Source: Vulcanisaeta moutnovskia 768-28
Lineage (GTDB): Archaea; Thermoproteota; Thermoprotei; Thermoproteales; Thermocladiaceae
Length of the DNA: 64,000 bases
Reading direction: 5' to 3'
Assembly (NCBI RefSeq): GCF_000190315.1
Contig: NC_015151.1
Coordinates: 1,922,001-1,986,000 of the forward strand
Position numbers and translations under genes: made by a program
Part shown: positions 55,662-64,000 of the stretch, one piece after another
How positions within the stretch are numbered: the stretch's first letter is position 1
How the letters are laid out: the number at the start of each line of letters is the position of its first letter
The notes under the pieces: generated by a model
The model's database searches: none
Seen by the model: only the letters and a program-made list of their open reading frames with translations
What the model was told of the DNA's origin: nothing

Positions 55662-56184
55662 ATGGGAGTGGTTAGGATAGATTCTAAGACGGTGATTAAG
55701 TGGGTTTAGGGGTAGCGCCTTGTGTTAGGTGGTAATGCAATCGTTAATTTTAGGGATAAGGAAGCTGAAATAGAACTAGTTAAATGATCTGGATATTGAA
55801 AATGTGTGGATTATCTACGGTCTACCCAATGCTGATAAAATTATGTTTCTTAAGAGATTTGGTGGGTTAAATAACGTCATTCTTAGCAAGTATGGTTACT
55901 CCGTAGTTAATGACACGTTGGTCATGTACCTACTTACTGGTAAGTTTTACGTGAACCTCTCCGAAGCCAGCATATGCGCGGTTAACGTGACCAGGGCCGT
56001 GAGGATTGAAGGCTTTGCCTACGGCCCATTGGGCATGAAGCTCTTCGTCATTAATGGTAACTACATGAACGTATTCTTTTATGCACCCGAGGGCTTACGT
56101 TGGATCTACGTGATTAGGTACGGCCACGAAGTCCTCGGCTTATACGCACCAAACCTTCAATTACCCGTTAAATGCGGCAGCTAA
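55662..56184 (+). pseudogene. broken gene of unknown function (right copy)
   Basis: From ATG 55662 the frame meets TAG at 55707 and 55713, then TGA at 55785. After a one-base shift it continues from about 55786 as DLDIENVWIIYG and stays open to 56184. The last 126 residues are intact and identical to the left copy. Residues such as LGGNAIVNFRDKEAEIELV before the shift suggest a once coherent protein. I do not recognise the family. Confidence 0.55.
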
Positions 56185-56235
56185 CACTGTCTCAAGGCCC
56201 AAGATTTTATAAGCGCCCGCCACATTAGCCTTTGT

Positions 56236-56638
56236 ATGAGTTATACACCCAGTGGTGAGGCTAGGAAACATGCCGAGCTTGCATTGATTGCGTTTAGTGA
56301 GGGTCTCGAATTCGTTAATAAGGGCGACGTTGTTCAGGCGAGTGAGAAATTATATAAGGCTGTGGAGAAGGCGATAAAGGCCTTGGCTATTGCCAAGGGG
56401 CTTGATGAGGCCAGGGAAGCATTGGGCAAGGGAAGATGGACCGTAAGTTTACTAGATAAGTTTACTAGACAAGGCAGCCATTAAGTTGGGAGATTCCGTC
56501 AAACAGACCTGGGTAGATGCATATTTCTTACATGTGAATGGTTTCCATGAGGTAAGGATAGAAATTGATGAAGTCAGGGCAAGATTACCAGTAATACGGA
56601 GTTTGATTAATGTCGTTAAGGAGGAGCTTGGGCTTTAA
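56236..56638 (+). pseudogene. PaREP1 family protein, frameshifted (right copy)
   Basis: Same sequence as 36550-36952 in the opposite orientation. The 13-base tandem duplication lies near 56444-56470. Removing one unit restores a PaREP1 protein of about 130 residues ending at the TAA at 56636-56638. The short product actually encoded has 82 residues. Confidence 0.75.
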
Positions 56639-56902
56639 CTTATTGCTGTTTTTGACATATATCTCATAATTAATGGTGTTTCATGGTTATAAGGAATTGA
56701 TTGGGCTAAATCATTAAGCATATGCCTTTGATTACGATATTGTCATTACATACATAATAGTATCTTAAATTTGTTGTAAGGCTCATTGACATCGTATTGA
56801 CTTCCTAAGTTTAAGTTAGGTTGAAAGAACTACTAAATGGATAGGTAAATGTTGGATATCATGACAATAAGTTTATATTAAAAATAAAAATATGGTGGGA
56901 CG

Positions 56903-57553
56903 ATGAATTCTTCTTCAGCTATGCGTGAACCTAGTGATAGGTTATCCCTTATTTATGTCGGTGTTTCTAAGATATATAGAGGATACCTTGCAATTATTGC
57001 TATAGCATTACTAATTCTAGTACCAATCATGGTTTTTGCGCCGGGTAGTACATCAATCATGGTTCTAGTTAAGAATGTGGCGTTTTTCCAATTCCTCGGC
57101 TTATTAATAATGTTACCAGTAATGTATCGCTATATCTATAAGGGATTCGCCAGTTTAGCCGTAGCCGATAAGAGGACTTACGGTATTGGTAAGATAGGGG
57201 CCCTCGGATTATTAGCGATTAATACTATGGCAATTGGTGAATATCTGTATATAATGGTTGCGACAAGTCTTAAGTCGCTGACATTATTGTTAATGATCAT
57301 GATTAGTTTTGTACTAGGATTCACACTCAATTTACTAACGATGATAGCCCTATACAGACTTGGTAATGAGTTTATAATTGATGAATTGAAACTTGGCGTG
57401 ATTGGGTTAATTATCGCGACCTTACTGATAGTAATACCGAACCTAGTAACGATATATATTGGTGATATAATGGGTATACTTAGTATGGCAGGTATACTTC
57501 ATGGCCTTAATAACGTTAGGAAGATAATTAGGGATAGATGGCGTAATTTATGA
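56903..57553 (+). CDS. DUF973-like membrane protein
   Basis: This 216-residue protein has six hydrophobic helices. It shares SDRLSLIYVGVSKIYRGYL, GFASLAVADKRTYGIGKIG and LYRLGNEF with the proteins at 58353 and 39956. The function of the family is unknown. ATG 56903 follows a TATA-like element near 56870-56880. It is directly followed, after 1 base and a possible GTG, by the secreted protein gene at 57558. Confidence 0.7.
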   Translation: MNSSSAMREPSDRLSLIYVGVSKIYRGYLAIIAIALLILVPIMVFAPGSTSIMVLVKNVAFFQFLGLLIMLPVMYRYIYKGFASLAVADKRTYGIGKIGALGLLAINTMAIGEYLYIMVATSLKSLTLLLMIMISFVLGFTLNLLTMIALYRLGNEFIIDELKLGVIGLIIATLLIVIPNLVTIYIGDIMGILSMAGILHGLNNVRKIIRDRWRNL

Positions 57554-57557
57554 GGTG

Positions 57558-58202
57558 ATGCCAACGAGATTTAAGATAATGTTACCGCTTGCCATTACCT
57601 CAATAATACTACTTTATATTGCATACCCCTATCTCACATACGCGCTCGGTGGTTTACCGCCAAGTGGTATCATTACTTTTAATAGGACGTATATTGTATT
57701 TCCGCCGAATAATAGCATATTGCCTATATTGAAGCTTTATGATGTATCGCCGGGCTCCACGTACGAGCTCATTACCGTACTTCCACCAAGGGCTGGTGGC
57801 CTTTTCTGCTATTCGCTTCCTGAGGGTGAGGTTTGGTTTTCATGTCCAGGTAATTATACGATACTCTTAATGATTATGAATGACACGATTAGTAAGTGGC
57901 ACTTATTGTATTATAATTATGAATTTGCGGTGTACGTTAATGGCACGATTATCCTAACTGGCTATCTAATTAATGGTACATTCGTGATAACCCACTACAG
58001 TAATGGTGTTTTTGGCTTCATAGCCAATGTTTATTATGGGAATTGCCTCGGCATGACCCCTCTCGGCTTTAATAATGAGAGTATGGTATTAATTATTCCA
58101 TCGGTTGATTCAACATTTAGAGTAATTAAGTATGTTGGCTTTCATAATTCAATTGCCCAATTACTAAACGGCGTGGTTACTGAATCATTGTTAAGACCCT
58201 AA
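57558..58202 (+). CDS. small secreted protein of unknown function
   Basis: This is about 214 residues with an N-terminal signal or anchor (about residues 5-28) and a beta-rich extracytoplasmic domain with four cysteines and several Asn-x-Ser/Thr sites. It starts 4 bases after the DUF973-like gene stop, so the two form an operon and may work together at the membrane. The family is not recognised. Confidence 0.6.
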   Translation: MPTRFKIMLPLAITSIILLYIAYPYLTYALGGLPPSGIITFNRTYIVFPPNNSILPILKLYDVSPGSTYELITVLPPRAGGLFCYSLPEGEVWFSCPGNYTILLMIMNDTISKWHLLYYNYEFAVYVNGTIILTGYLINGTFVITHYSNGVFGFIANVYYGNCLGMTPLGFNNESMVLIIPSVDSTFRVIKYVGFHNSIAQLLNGVVTESLLRP

Positions 58203-58352
58203 GTATTTATTGTTAATTGAAACAATTACAGTAAGGCCATTAACATGCGATCTTAATCTTACCTTGTAGCACTTATGTGCATTAGTGAACTTAGAAACCA
58301 CAGCATACTATTATGTTGAATATTTAAATTTCTAAATTTTTATTAATAATCA

Positions 58353-59000
58353 ATGGCTGGTAATGGAGGTCTAGGTAATAGTAGCGATAGGGAGAGGATG
58401 ATTCTTCTTTATCATGGTGTTTCGAGGATTTTTGAAGGGTATATAGCGGGTATAGTGTTGGGCATATTGCTAGCTATTGTGCTTGTGGCTATTATATTGT
58501 CTAGTGATGATAATGTTAACGTACTTATTCATAATTTCGGCATCTTCTTCATTACCGTCGGTATCCTAGGTTTACCTTTTACATTTTTCTTTATGTACGG
58601 GGGCTTTACGTACCTGGCACGGGCGGATAAAGGTAGGTATGGCATTGGCGTACTGGGTGCTATTGGCTTGTTAGCGCTAGGTTTAGTCCTTATTTCAGAG
58701 GGCGTATACCTTGTCATTACACGTGTTTCCTACTCCATATTCTTAATAATGAGTGTGATAACGATAATTGCTGGCTTTGTGTTTGAGTTACTTATGTATA
58801 TAGTCCTGTACAGACTTGGCGATGACTTCAGCGTTAGTTACCTAACGGCTGGTGTTATCGTTTCTTTGTTTGCAACTGTACTCTTGGCAGTACCCGTAAT
58901 CAACATTGTGGGAGACGTCATTGGGCTTATCGCCTTTGTATTGATTCTTGTGGGACTTAATGAGGTTAAGAAAAGCATTGAGAGAACAATTTCTCATTAA
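58353..59000 (+). CDS. DUF973-like membrane protein
   Basis: This 215-residue paralog of 56903-57553 has the same helix pattern and the motifs LLYHGVSRIFEGYIAGI, GFTYLARADKGRYGIG and LYRLGDDF. It is closer to the truncated copy at 39956 than to its immediate neighbour by the GYIAGI and YLARAD segments. Function is unknown. Confidence 0.7.
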   Translation: MAGNGGLGNSSDRERMILLYHGVSRIFEGYIAGIVLGILLAIVLVAIILSSDDNVNVLIHNFGIFFITVGILGLPFTFFFMYGGFTYLARADKGRYGIGVLGAIGLLALGLVLISEGVYLVITRVSYSIFLIMSVITIIAGFVFELLMYIVLYRLGDDFSVSYLTAGVIVSLFATVLLAVPVINIVGDVIGLIAFVLILVGLNEVKKSIERTISH

Positions 59001-59075
59001 ATGATTATGGCAGCGAAGGAATTATTTATTAAATCATTAAGTGAAGTATAGGCCGGTATTATTCTACGGCATTCT

Positions 59076-60371
59076 ATGTCCGGAGAATCATCTTTATCGC
59101 TGGAGTATGCGGAGAATTTGGTTTTTAAGGGCTTGTTTTTGATAGCGATTGTGCCCAATTGGGATAGGGATGTTTGGTTGCTTCTTGCTTCCAGGGGATT
59201 GAGAAGCGTGGCTGGCGGCGCACTCGGCGTAGTTACTGGGCTTTACCTGTATTACTACCTGCATTTATCATTAACCGAGGTCGGCATTTTCTTCGGTGTT
59301 GGCGCATTCACAGCACCACTCCTCTCACTCCTCTTTGGCAGGTTGGGTGATAAGTACAGTAGGAAGGTCATTCTTCTTCTCACGTTATCCTTCCTACCAA
59401 TAGCGACGGCGATACTACTCGTGACCAGGTACTACCCATTATTACTACTTGCAGCTGCCCTCGGTGGCTTCGGCACCGCTGGCACGTTGGCTAGTGGGAG
59501 TTTTGGTGCCGTGGCTGCGCCCGTCCAAACGGCTATATTAGCCGATAAGACCGAGGGCATGGATAGGTCCATGGTATATGCAATATTCAACTTAGTATCT
59601 GGAACGGCATCAGCAATCGGAGCATTATTAGCTAACCTTAGCTATCGAGACGTATTCTACGCGGCTCTTGCATTATCAACGATCAGCCTATTCGTGATAT
59701 TACTAATTAAGGAGGAGCATGGACCTAAACATCGAGCCAATGACGATCCAAACGGTAATTCCAAGACCATAACTCAGCAAGTTAGGAGAGATTTAACGTA
59801 CATAAAGAGGTTCGCGATAGTCGGCGCGCTGAATGGCACAGCCCAGGGATTAATAACGCCATTCTTACCGATAATATTTAAGATGGTCCTCCACGTGAAT
59901 AATGGAGTCGTTGGTGACATATTCTTCATTGGCGGTCTCGCTGCAGCCTTCACATCACTCACGGCGCCAGTCTTCTCGAGGATTTTCGGGCTTAGGGACG
60001 CCATAATAATTCCGAGGATAATATCAACAATCGCCCTAATACTAATCCCCTTCTCAACAACTCTTTACCTGGCCGCAATCACGTATGTGATTTACGTGAT
60101 GTTTAGGGTCTCATCCCTAGCCCCACAGCAGGCGCTAATGATGGAGCTCGTGGGCAGAGGCAATAGGTCAACAGTCTCTGGGGTTAATCAAGCGTCACGA
60201 TTGTTACCATCGGCGACGGCAATGACTGCGGCTGGTCCAATGCTTGATTACCTACCAATACCTGTGCCATTCACTATAGCATTTGCAGCAAATATCGCAA
60301 ATATAGCCCTATACAGGAAGTTCTTTCCCAACCCAAAGCCAACGCGTGGAGGGGTAACCGTGATTGAGTAA
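59076..60371 (+). CDS. MFS transporter
   Basis: This 431-residue protein has twelve predicted membrane helices. The loop motif GRLGDKYSRK between helices 2 and 3 is the MFS signature. A charged central loop lies at about residues 210-235. The substrate is unknown. Its upstream neighbour on the same strand is a DUF973-like gene and the downstream nuclease pseudogene is convergent with 4 bases between them. Confidence 0.85.
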   Translation: MSGESSLSLEYAENLVFKGLFLIAIVPNWDRDVWLLLASRGLRSVAGGALGVVTGLYLYYYLHLSLTEVGIFFGVGAFTAPLLSLLFGRLGDKYSRKVILLLTLSFLPIATAILLVTRYYPLLLLAAALGGFGTAGTLASGSFGAVAAPVQTAILADKTEGMDRSMVYAIFNLVSGTASAIGALLANLSYRDVFYAALALSTISLFVILLIKEEHGPKHRANDDPNGNSKTITQQVRRDLTYIKRFAIVGALNGTAQGLITPFLPIIFKMVLHVNNGVVGDIFFIGGLAAAFTSLTAPVFSRIFGLRDAIIIPRIISTIALILIPFSTTLYLAAITYVIYVMFRVSSLAPQQALMMELVGRGNRSTVSGVNQASRLLPSATAMTAAGPMLDYLPIPVPFTIAFAANIANIALYRKFFPNPKPTRGGVTVIE

Positions 60372-60375
60372 ATGG

Positions 60376-61110
60376 CTAAACAACCTCGGAGGCCCTAACC
60401 TCAACACCCAATTCCCTAGCCAACTCAAGTGCTCTCTTCCTAATCGCCAAGCCAACGATGAGTAGCCTCGGCTTTACCTTATTAACTCTCTCGTAGAGGA
60501 TTCCCTCCCTATATAATTCAGCTACGTCTCCACGATCAATGCTCGCCTTGTACTCAACGAGTATGTGCTCGTTATCCCTAATAAGAACATCAACATCAAT
60601 GACCGAGGGATAGCTAAACACGAAATCCTCGTCATCATAATAGGTCCAGCGCCTAACCTGGTAAACCTTGAGTAGGTCACTGGCTAAGTACTTAATGGAT
60701 TCCCTAAAAACCTCCTCAATGAACAATCCATAACGGTAGCCCAATGCCGTTACTGATGATGTTAGCTTCTCAATACTACTCTACATAATGAGTATAACCT
60801 CGCCATGTCTCTTAATATCCTCACTTAATGTCTCCACAACCTTCCTAAGCCCATCATGGGATTTAACGAGCGCCTCCACGGCTTTCCTTATTTCCTCAAA
60901 GGACTTACTTAATAATTCCACAGTTTTCCTTAATTCACTTACTTCCTTGCCCTGCTTAGCAGCGATGTCCTTCAAATCAGCTATGGCCTTAACTAGGTTG
61001 TCAACTGAGGACTTAATATCACTAATGCCCAATAGCCCCATTACTGCATACCTAAATTCCTCATCCTCCTTTAACAGCCTTAGAAGTTCTTTCCTAAGAT
61101 CAAAAACCAT
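60376..61110 (-). pseudogene. coiled-coil and PD-(D/E)XK-type nuclease gene with one in-frame TAG
   Basis: The first part (61110-60781) encodes a DNA-binding-like coiled coil with heptads (SELRKTVELLSKSFEEIRKA). After a TAG at 60783-60781 the same frame continues for 10-12 residues into ALGYRYGLFIEEVFRES and a nuclease core: DVDVLI, then VEYKASID, matching the Asp...Glu-x-Lys motif. Without the stop it would be one protein of about 244 residues. Only one base change separates it from an intact gene. Confidence 0.65.
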
Positions 61111-61190
61111 GCCCTATTATGGGCTCATGCTTAATTATTTAAACCTACCCATGGCAATGCTTTATTAGGGGTTTGAAACATATCCTTAGG

Positions 61191-62750
61191 ATGGTTTCGT
61201 GGGAACTCGTGTTTAGGGCTTCGGTATTCATTGCCGAGGAGATGGGCGTTGCCCTGCGTAGGTCAGCCTTCTCGCCTAACATTAGGGAGCGTATGGACCA
61301 CAGCTGCGCTATAACGGACGCCGAGGGTAATATCGTGGCCCAGGCGGAGCATATACCTGTGCACCTTGGCTCGTTCAGGATAGGCGTTAAAAACCTACTT
61401 AACTGGCTTGGTAGGGAGGGTGTTGAGCTTGGTTCTGGCGATGTCGTGCTTCTCAATGACCCATACATATCGGGTACGCACTTAAATGATGTCATGGTTA
61501 TGGAGCCGATCTACGTTAATAATAGGCTCATTGGTTACGTCGTTAATAAGGCTCATCACGTAGACGTAGGTGGACCCGTGCCAGGTAGCATAAACCCAAG
61601 CGCCAGGACAATCTATGAGGAGGGTTTAATCATACCACCAGTCAGGATAATGAATAAGGGTGAGTTACAGCGTGACATACTCAATATAATACTTAGTAAC
61701 TTCAAGACCCCGGAGACCGCAATTGGCGATATAACGGCCCAACTAGCCGCGAATAGGGTTGGTGTTGCTAGGGTTAGGGAGTTGGTGGAGAAGTACGGTG
61801 TTGATGAGGTTGTAAATGCGTGGAGGGAGGGTATTGAGTACGGCAGGAAGTTAACCCTAATGGAGATTGGTAAGTGGCCTAGGGGTAGCTACGATGCGGT
61901 GGACTACATGGAGCTCGGTGATGAGTTACTACCCATTAAGGTTTCCGTGGAGATCGGTGAAAATGGTATTAAGGTGGACTTCGGCGGCACTCATGAGCAG
62001 GTTGAGGCGCCAATAAACGCTGTCTATGGTGTTACCTTCTCTGCGGTGTCATTCGTAATTAGGTCCTTGGTTCAAAGCGACGTACCGACGAATGAGGGTT
62101 TTTATGGAGTGATCGATGTTATAGCGCCCGAGGGCACATTGGTCAATCCAAGAAAGCCGGCGCCAGTGAGTGGTGGCAATGTCGAGACAACCCAGAGAAT
62201 CGCCGATGTAGTATTCAAGGCATTAGCCAATGCGCTACCCAGCAAGGTTCCCGCGGCTGGTTCTGGTACTATGATGAATGTAATGATTGGTGGAACACTG
62301 CCTAATGGCAGTTACTGGGCTTATTACGAGACAATCGGTGGTGGGACTGGCGGTAGGCCCGGTAAGCCAGGTGTGAGTGGCGTTCATGTTAATATGACGA
62401 ACACGTTGAATACACCCATTGAGATAGCCGAGAGGCAATACCCACTACTGTTCACGGGCTATAGGATTAGGGAGGGTAGCGGTGGTGATGGCCTTTATAG
62501 GGGTGGTGATGGAATTATAAGGTCATTCAAGGTACTGACTAGGGCGAGACTATCAATAATGGCTGAGAGGTCCAGGACAAGACCCTGGGGTCTGTGGGGT
62601 GGTGGTGACGGAGCGCCAGGTAAGGTCACTATTAGGAGGAGTAATGGCGAGGTCATTAATTTACCGAGTAAGGCAACAATAGACCTGGAGCCAGGCGATG
62701 AGGTAATAATAGAAACACCAGGTGGTGGAGGGTATGGTTCGAGAAGGTGA
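61191..62750 (+). CDS. hyuB: hydantoinase B/oxoprolinase-type protein
   Basis: This protein of about 519 residues has the family start [16 protein letters not shown], the [18 protein letters not shown] motif, [14 protein letters not shown], and the Gly-rich ending [12 protein letters not shown]. It usually works with HyuA to open hydantoin or 5-oxoproline rings with ATP. No HyuA gene is visible in the window. ATG 61191 is chosen over the TTG at 61173 because the family starts there. Confidence 0.88.
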   Translation: MVSWELVFRASVFIAEEMGVALRRSAFSPNIRERMDHSCAITDAEGNIVAQAEHIPVHLGSFRIGVKNLLNWLGREGVELGSGDVVLLNDPYISGTHLNDVMVMEPIYVNNRLIGYVVNKAHHVDVGGPVPGSINPSARTIYEEGLIIPPVRIMNKGELQRDILNIILSNFKTPETAIGDITAQLAANRVGVARVRELVEKYGVDEVVNAWREGIEYGRKLTLMEIGKWPRGSYDAVDYMELGDELLPIKVSVEIGENGIKVDFGGTHEQVEAPINAVYGVTFSAVSFVIRSLVQSDVPTNEGFYGVIDVIAPEGTLVNPRKPAPVSGGNVETTQRIADVVFKALANALPSKVPAAGSGTMMNVMIGGTLPNGSYWAYYETIGGGTGGRPGKPGVSGVHVNMTNTLNTPIEIAERQYPLLFTGYRIREGSGGDGLYRGGDGIIRSFKVLTRARLSIMAERSRTRPWGLWGGGDGAPGKVTIRRSNGEVINLPSKATIDLEPGDEVIIETPGGGGYGSRR

Positions 62751-62787
62751 TTTTATTAAAAGTCCAGCAATATATTGTGGTAAGTGA

Positions 62788-63145
62788 ATGGATGTTAGGG
62801 AAGAGATTAATACATTAATTAGGAGGGCCAGGGACTTCTTAAGGACGGCTAGCTTTCAGGTGGAGAGTGGGATGTATGATCTAGTTATTTTAACCTTGAA
62901 CAAGCCCTTCAATTATTCTTGAAGGCAAAAATCCCTGAGTACGGCGCTCAATACCCACGTATGCGTAGTATACGTTACTTACTTAATTTTTACGTGATAT
63001 CGTACCAAGTGATAAGAAGCGCGTTGTGAGTGAATTATTGAAGGATAACTATATTGATGCTAGATATGTATCAAGGGAATATACGAGAGAGTAGGCTGAA
63101 GGGTTAATTAGGGTTGTTAATGAAATAATGAGTGGTGAATTATGA
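62788..63145 (+). pseudogene. HEPN-domain gene with frameshifts and a stop
   Basis: From ATG 62788 the frame gives a helical HEPN start (DVREEINTLIRRARDFLRTA, VESGMYDLV). It then shifts to EQALQLFLKAKIPEYGAQYP and later to a third frame (SELLKDNYIDARYVSREYTRE) that meets a TAG, before ending at 63145 inside the MNT gene start. The EQALQLFLKA and SRY-like segments are typical of HEPN partners of MNT proteins. At least two indels and one stop have broken it. Confidence 0.65.
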
Positions 63146-63440
63146 TTATTTAATTAAGGATGCTAGGATGCGTCAGGACGTATTCAAGAAACTTGATAAG
63201 TACCTTCGTATCATTAAGGAGGTTGTTAGGTCCATAGACCCTGATGCTGAGGTTTACCTATTCGGTTCTGTTGCTGAGAATAGGTACGCATTATCGAGTG
63301 ATATTGATGTATTGGTAATAACCAATGCTGACCCCGGAATTGTTCTCGAGAAGTTGTGGAGGGCAGGTATTGGGCCTCCCTTTGAGGTGCATATCAGGAT
63401 GCCCAATGAGCTGGTTTATTACGAGAGATTTAGTAATTAA
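63132..63440 (+). CDS. MNT-type nucleotidyltransferase
   Basis: This 102-residue protein has the intact core VYLFGSVAENRYALSSDID, with G45-S46 and D57/D59. It starts at GTG 63132 or 63135, overlapping the end of the HEPN pseudogene in another frame, as in functional HEPN/MNT operons. The partner is broken, so it may act alone or be on the way to decay. Confidence 0.75.
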   Translation: MVNYDYLIKDARMRQDVFKKLDKYLRIIKEVVRSIDPDAEVYLFGSVAENRYALSSDIDVLVITNADPGIVLEKLWRAGIGPPFEVHIRMPNELVYYERFSN

Positions 63441-63606
63441 TTAAGATATGATTAACTCACATTTTCTAAGCATCGTACAGAGCGTGTCCTATGCGGTGGA
63501 CTTTAGCAGGTGAGGGTGGTTATGAATGTTGATGCCCTGGTTTTGTAGGTTAGTTTATTTTGTTTGATTTCTTAATTAATGGTTCATAATAATTCAATCA
63601 TTGATA

Positions 63607-64000
63607 ATGTATAGTAGGTTTGGGTTTATTGATAGGCCGTTGAATCCAAGTGGAGTTCCGCCTATTGAGCGTAGGTACTCGCCTGTGGGTTTTGAGGGTG
63701 AGCTTGAGAGGGTTAGGGCGGCGATTAATGCTTTTCTTAGAGGTGGTGATAATATTGCTGTTGTCATTGTTGGGCAGTATGGTTGGGGTAAGAGTGAGTT
63801 GCTTGATGCTGTGGAGGCCGTGGCGCAGGGCCTTGGGCTTAGGGTTCTTAGGCTTCCGCTGTCCTTTGGTCTTGATATTAATGTTGTCATTAACTCATTG
63901 CTTAAGGCCCGCGGTAACTCCAGTGAGCCTCTACTCGTGCTTATTGATGAGGCTGATGAGGTTAGTAGGGCTGTTGAGCTTAGTAATGCCCTTAGCCCTG
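63607..64000 (+). CDS. AAA-type ATPase, N-terminal part
   Basis: The frame from ATG 63607 is open to the end of the window. It encodes GFEGELERVRAAINAF, Walker A GQYGWGKS at residues 56-63 and Walker B LLVLIDEADE at about residues 111-120. The spacing resembles Orc/Cdc6-like and STAND-like P-loop proteins of archaea, but the family cannot be fixed without the rest. It is truncated by the window edge. Confidence 0.7.
   Translation, partial: MYSRFGFIDRPLNPSGVPPIERRYSPVGFEGELERVRAAINAFLRGGDNIAVVIVGQYGWGKSELLDAVEAVAQGLGLRVLRLPLSFGLDINVVINSLLKARGNSSEPLLVLIDEADEVSRAVELSNALSP

Larger units (their letters stand above)
55044..56644 (-). repeat. 1,601-bp perfect inverted repeat, right copy
   Basis: This is the reverse complement of 36544-38144. 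The two copies are about 17 kb apart in opposite orientation, so recombination between them would invert the intervening segment. Both carry the same broken PaREP1 gene and the same broken gene of unknown function, so the breaks predate the duplication or were spread by gene conversion. Confidence 0.85.

Noticed and set aside
60781-60783. TAG as a pyrrolysine or recoded codon
   Set aside because: No pyrrolysine genes are seen, the protein is not of a known Pyl family, and several unrelated genes here have different stop codons.
63594-63890. Minus-strand frame of 98 codons
   Set aside because: It is antisense to the AAA ATPase that starts at 63607 and has Walker motifs on the plus strand.
1-64000. 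CRISPR array or cas genes
   Set aside because: No series of regularly spaced direct repeats and no recognisable Cas protein was found.

Overview
The window comes from a thermoacidophilic crenarchaeon of the order Thermoproteales, most likely Vulcanisaeta or a close relative such as Caldivirga. This is inferred from gene content and is not proven. The supporting signs are archaeal promoters (TATA boxes about 26 bases upstream of start codons, so many messages look leaderless), frequent GTG and TTG starts, archaeal pilins, the ADP-forming style succinyl-CoA synthetase pair, an archaeal PyrB/PyrI pair, a zinc-type S14 protein, and members of the PaREP1, PaREP8 and PaRep2b families, which are largely confined to Thermoproteales. 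The base composition is moderately AT-rich.

Positions 1-28,700 are mostly a conventional chromosome. They open with the end of a type IV pilus cluster (TadC-like membrane protein, two pilins and a large pilin-like secreted protein). Next come an ACT/V4R-like protein, a lone NuoI ferredoxin subunit with a neighbouring DNA-binding protein, sucCD, a membrane-bound regulator, adenosylhomocysteinase, a sugar-type ABC ATPase and a six-hairpin glycosidase. A pyrimidine operon follows (pyrB-pyrI-pyrE-pyrD, then a membrane metalloprotease and a thymidylate-synthase-like protein). Beyond it lie ribosomal protein S14, a [4Fe-4S] HhH-type protein, a DUF711 protein, a nucleoside phosphorylase, a HEPN/MNT pair with a broken HEPN half, a candidate C/D box sRNA, a frameshifted secreted protein, Thg1 and TenA.

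Positions 28,900-56,700 form an accessory region full of rearrangements. A short-chain dehydrogenase gene is split by a 2.1-kb insertion that carries a frameshifted PaRep2b gene and the promoter plus first 23 bases of a class II tRNA, bounded by 7-base inverted repeats. Two copies of a perfect 1,601-bp inverted repeat (36544-38144 and 55044-56644) enclose about 17 kb. Each copy carries the same two broken genes and most of a 5-formyltetrahydrofolate cyclo-ligase gene. Between them are two VUT-family (queuosine-precursor-type) transporters, several large secreted proteins (one resembling glutamic peptidases), coiled-coil proteins, a tRNA-Phe beside a decayed ferredoxin gene, peroxiredoxin, creatininase-family protein, a MntA/HepT-like pair, a decayed metallo-beta-lactamase-fold gene and a decayed VapBC pair.

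Positions 56,900-64,000 hold two DUF973-like membrane proteins around a secreted protein, an MFS transporter, a coiled-coil nuclease interrupted by one stop codon, a hydantoinase-B-type protein, another HEPN/MNT module with a broken HEPN half, and the start of an AAA ATPase.

A recurring theme is decay of toxin-like genes while their partners stay intact. Many frame breaks are reported below. Where two independent copies carry the same break it must be old; elsewhere sequencing error cannot be excluded from this window alone.
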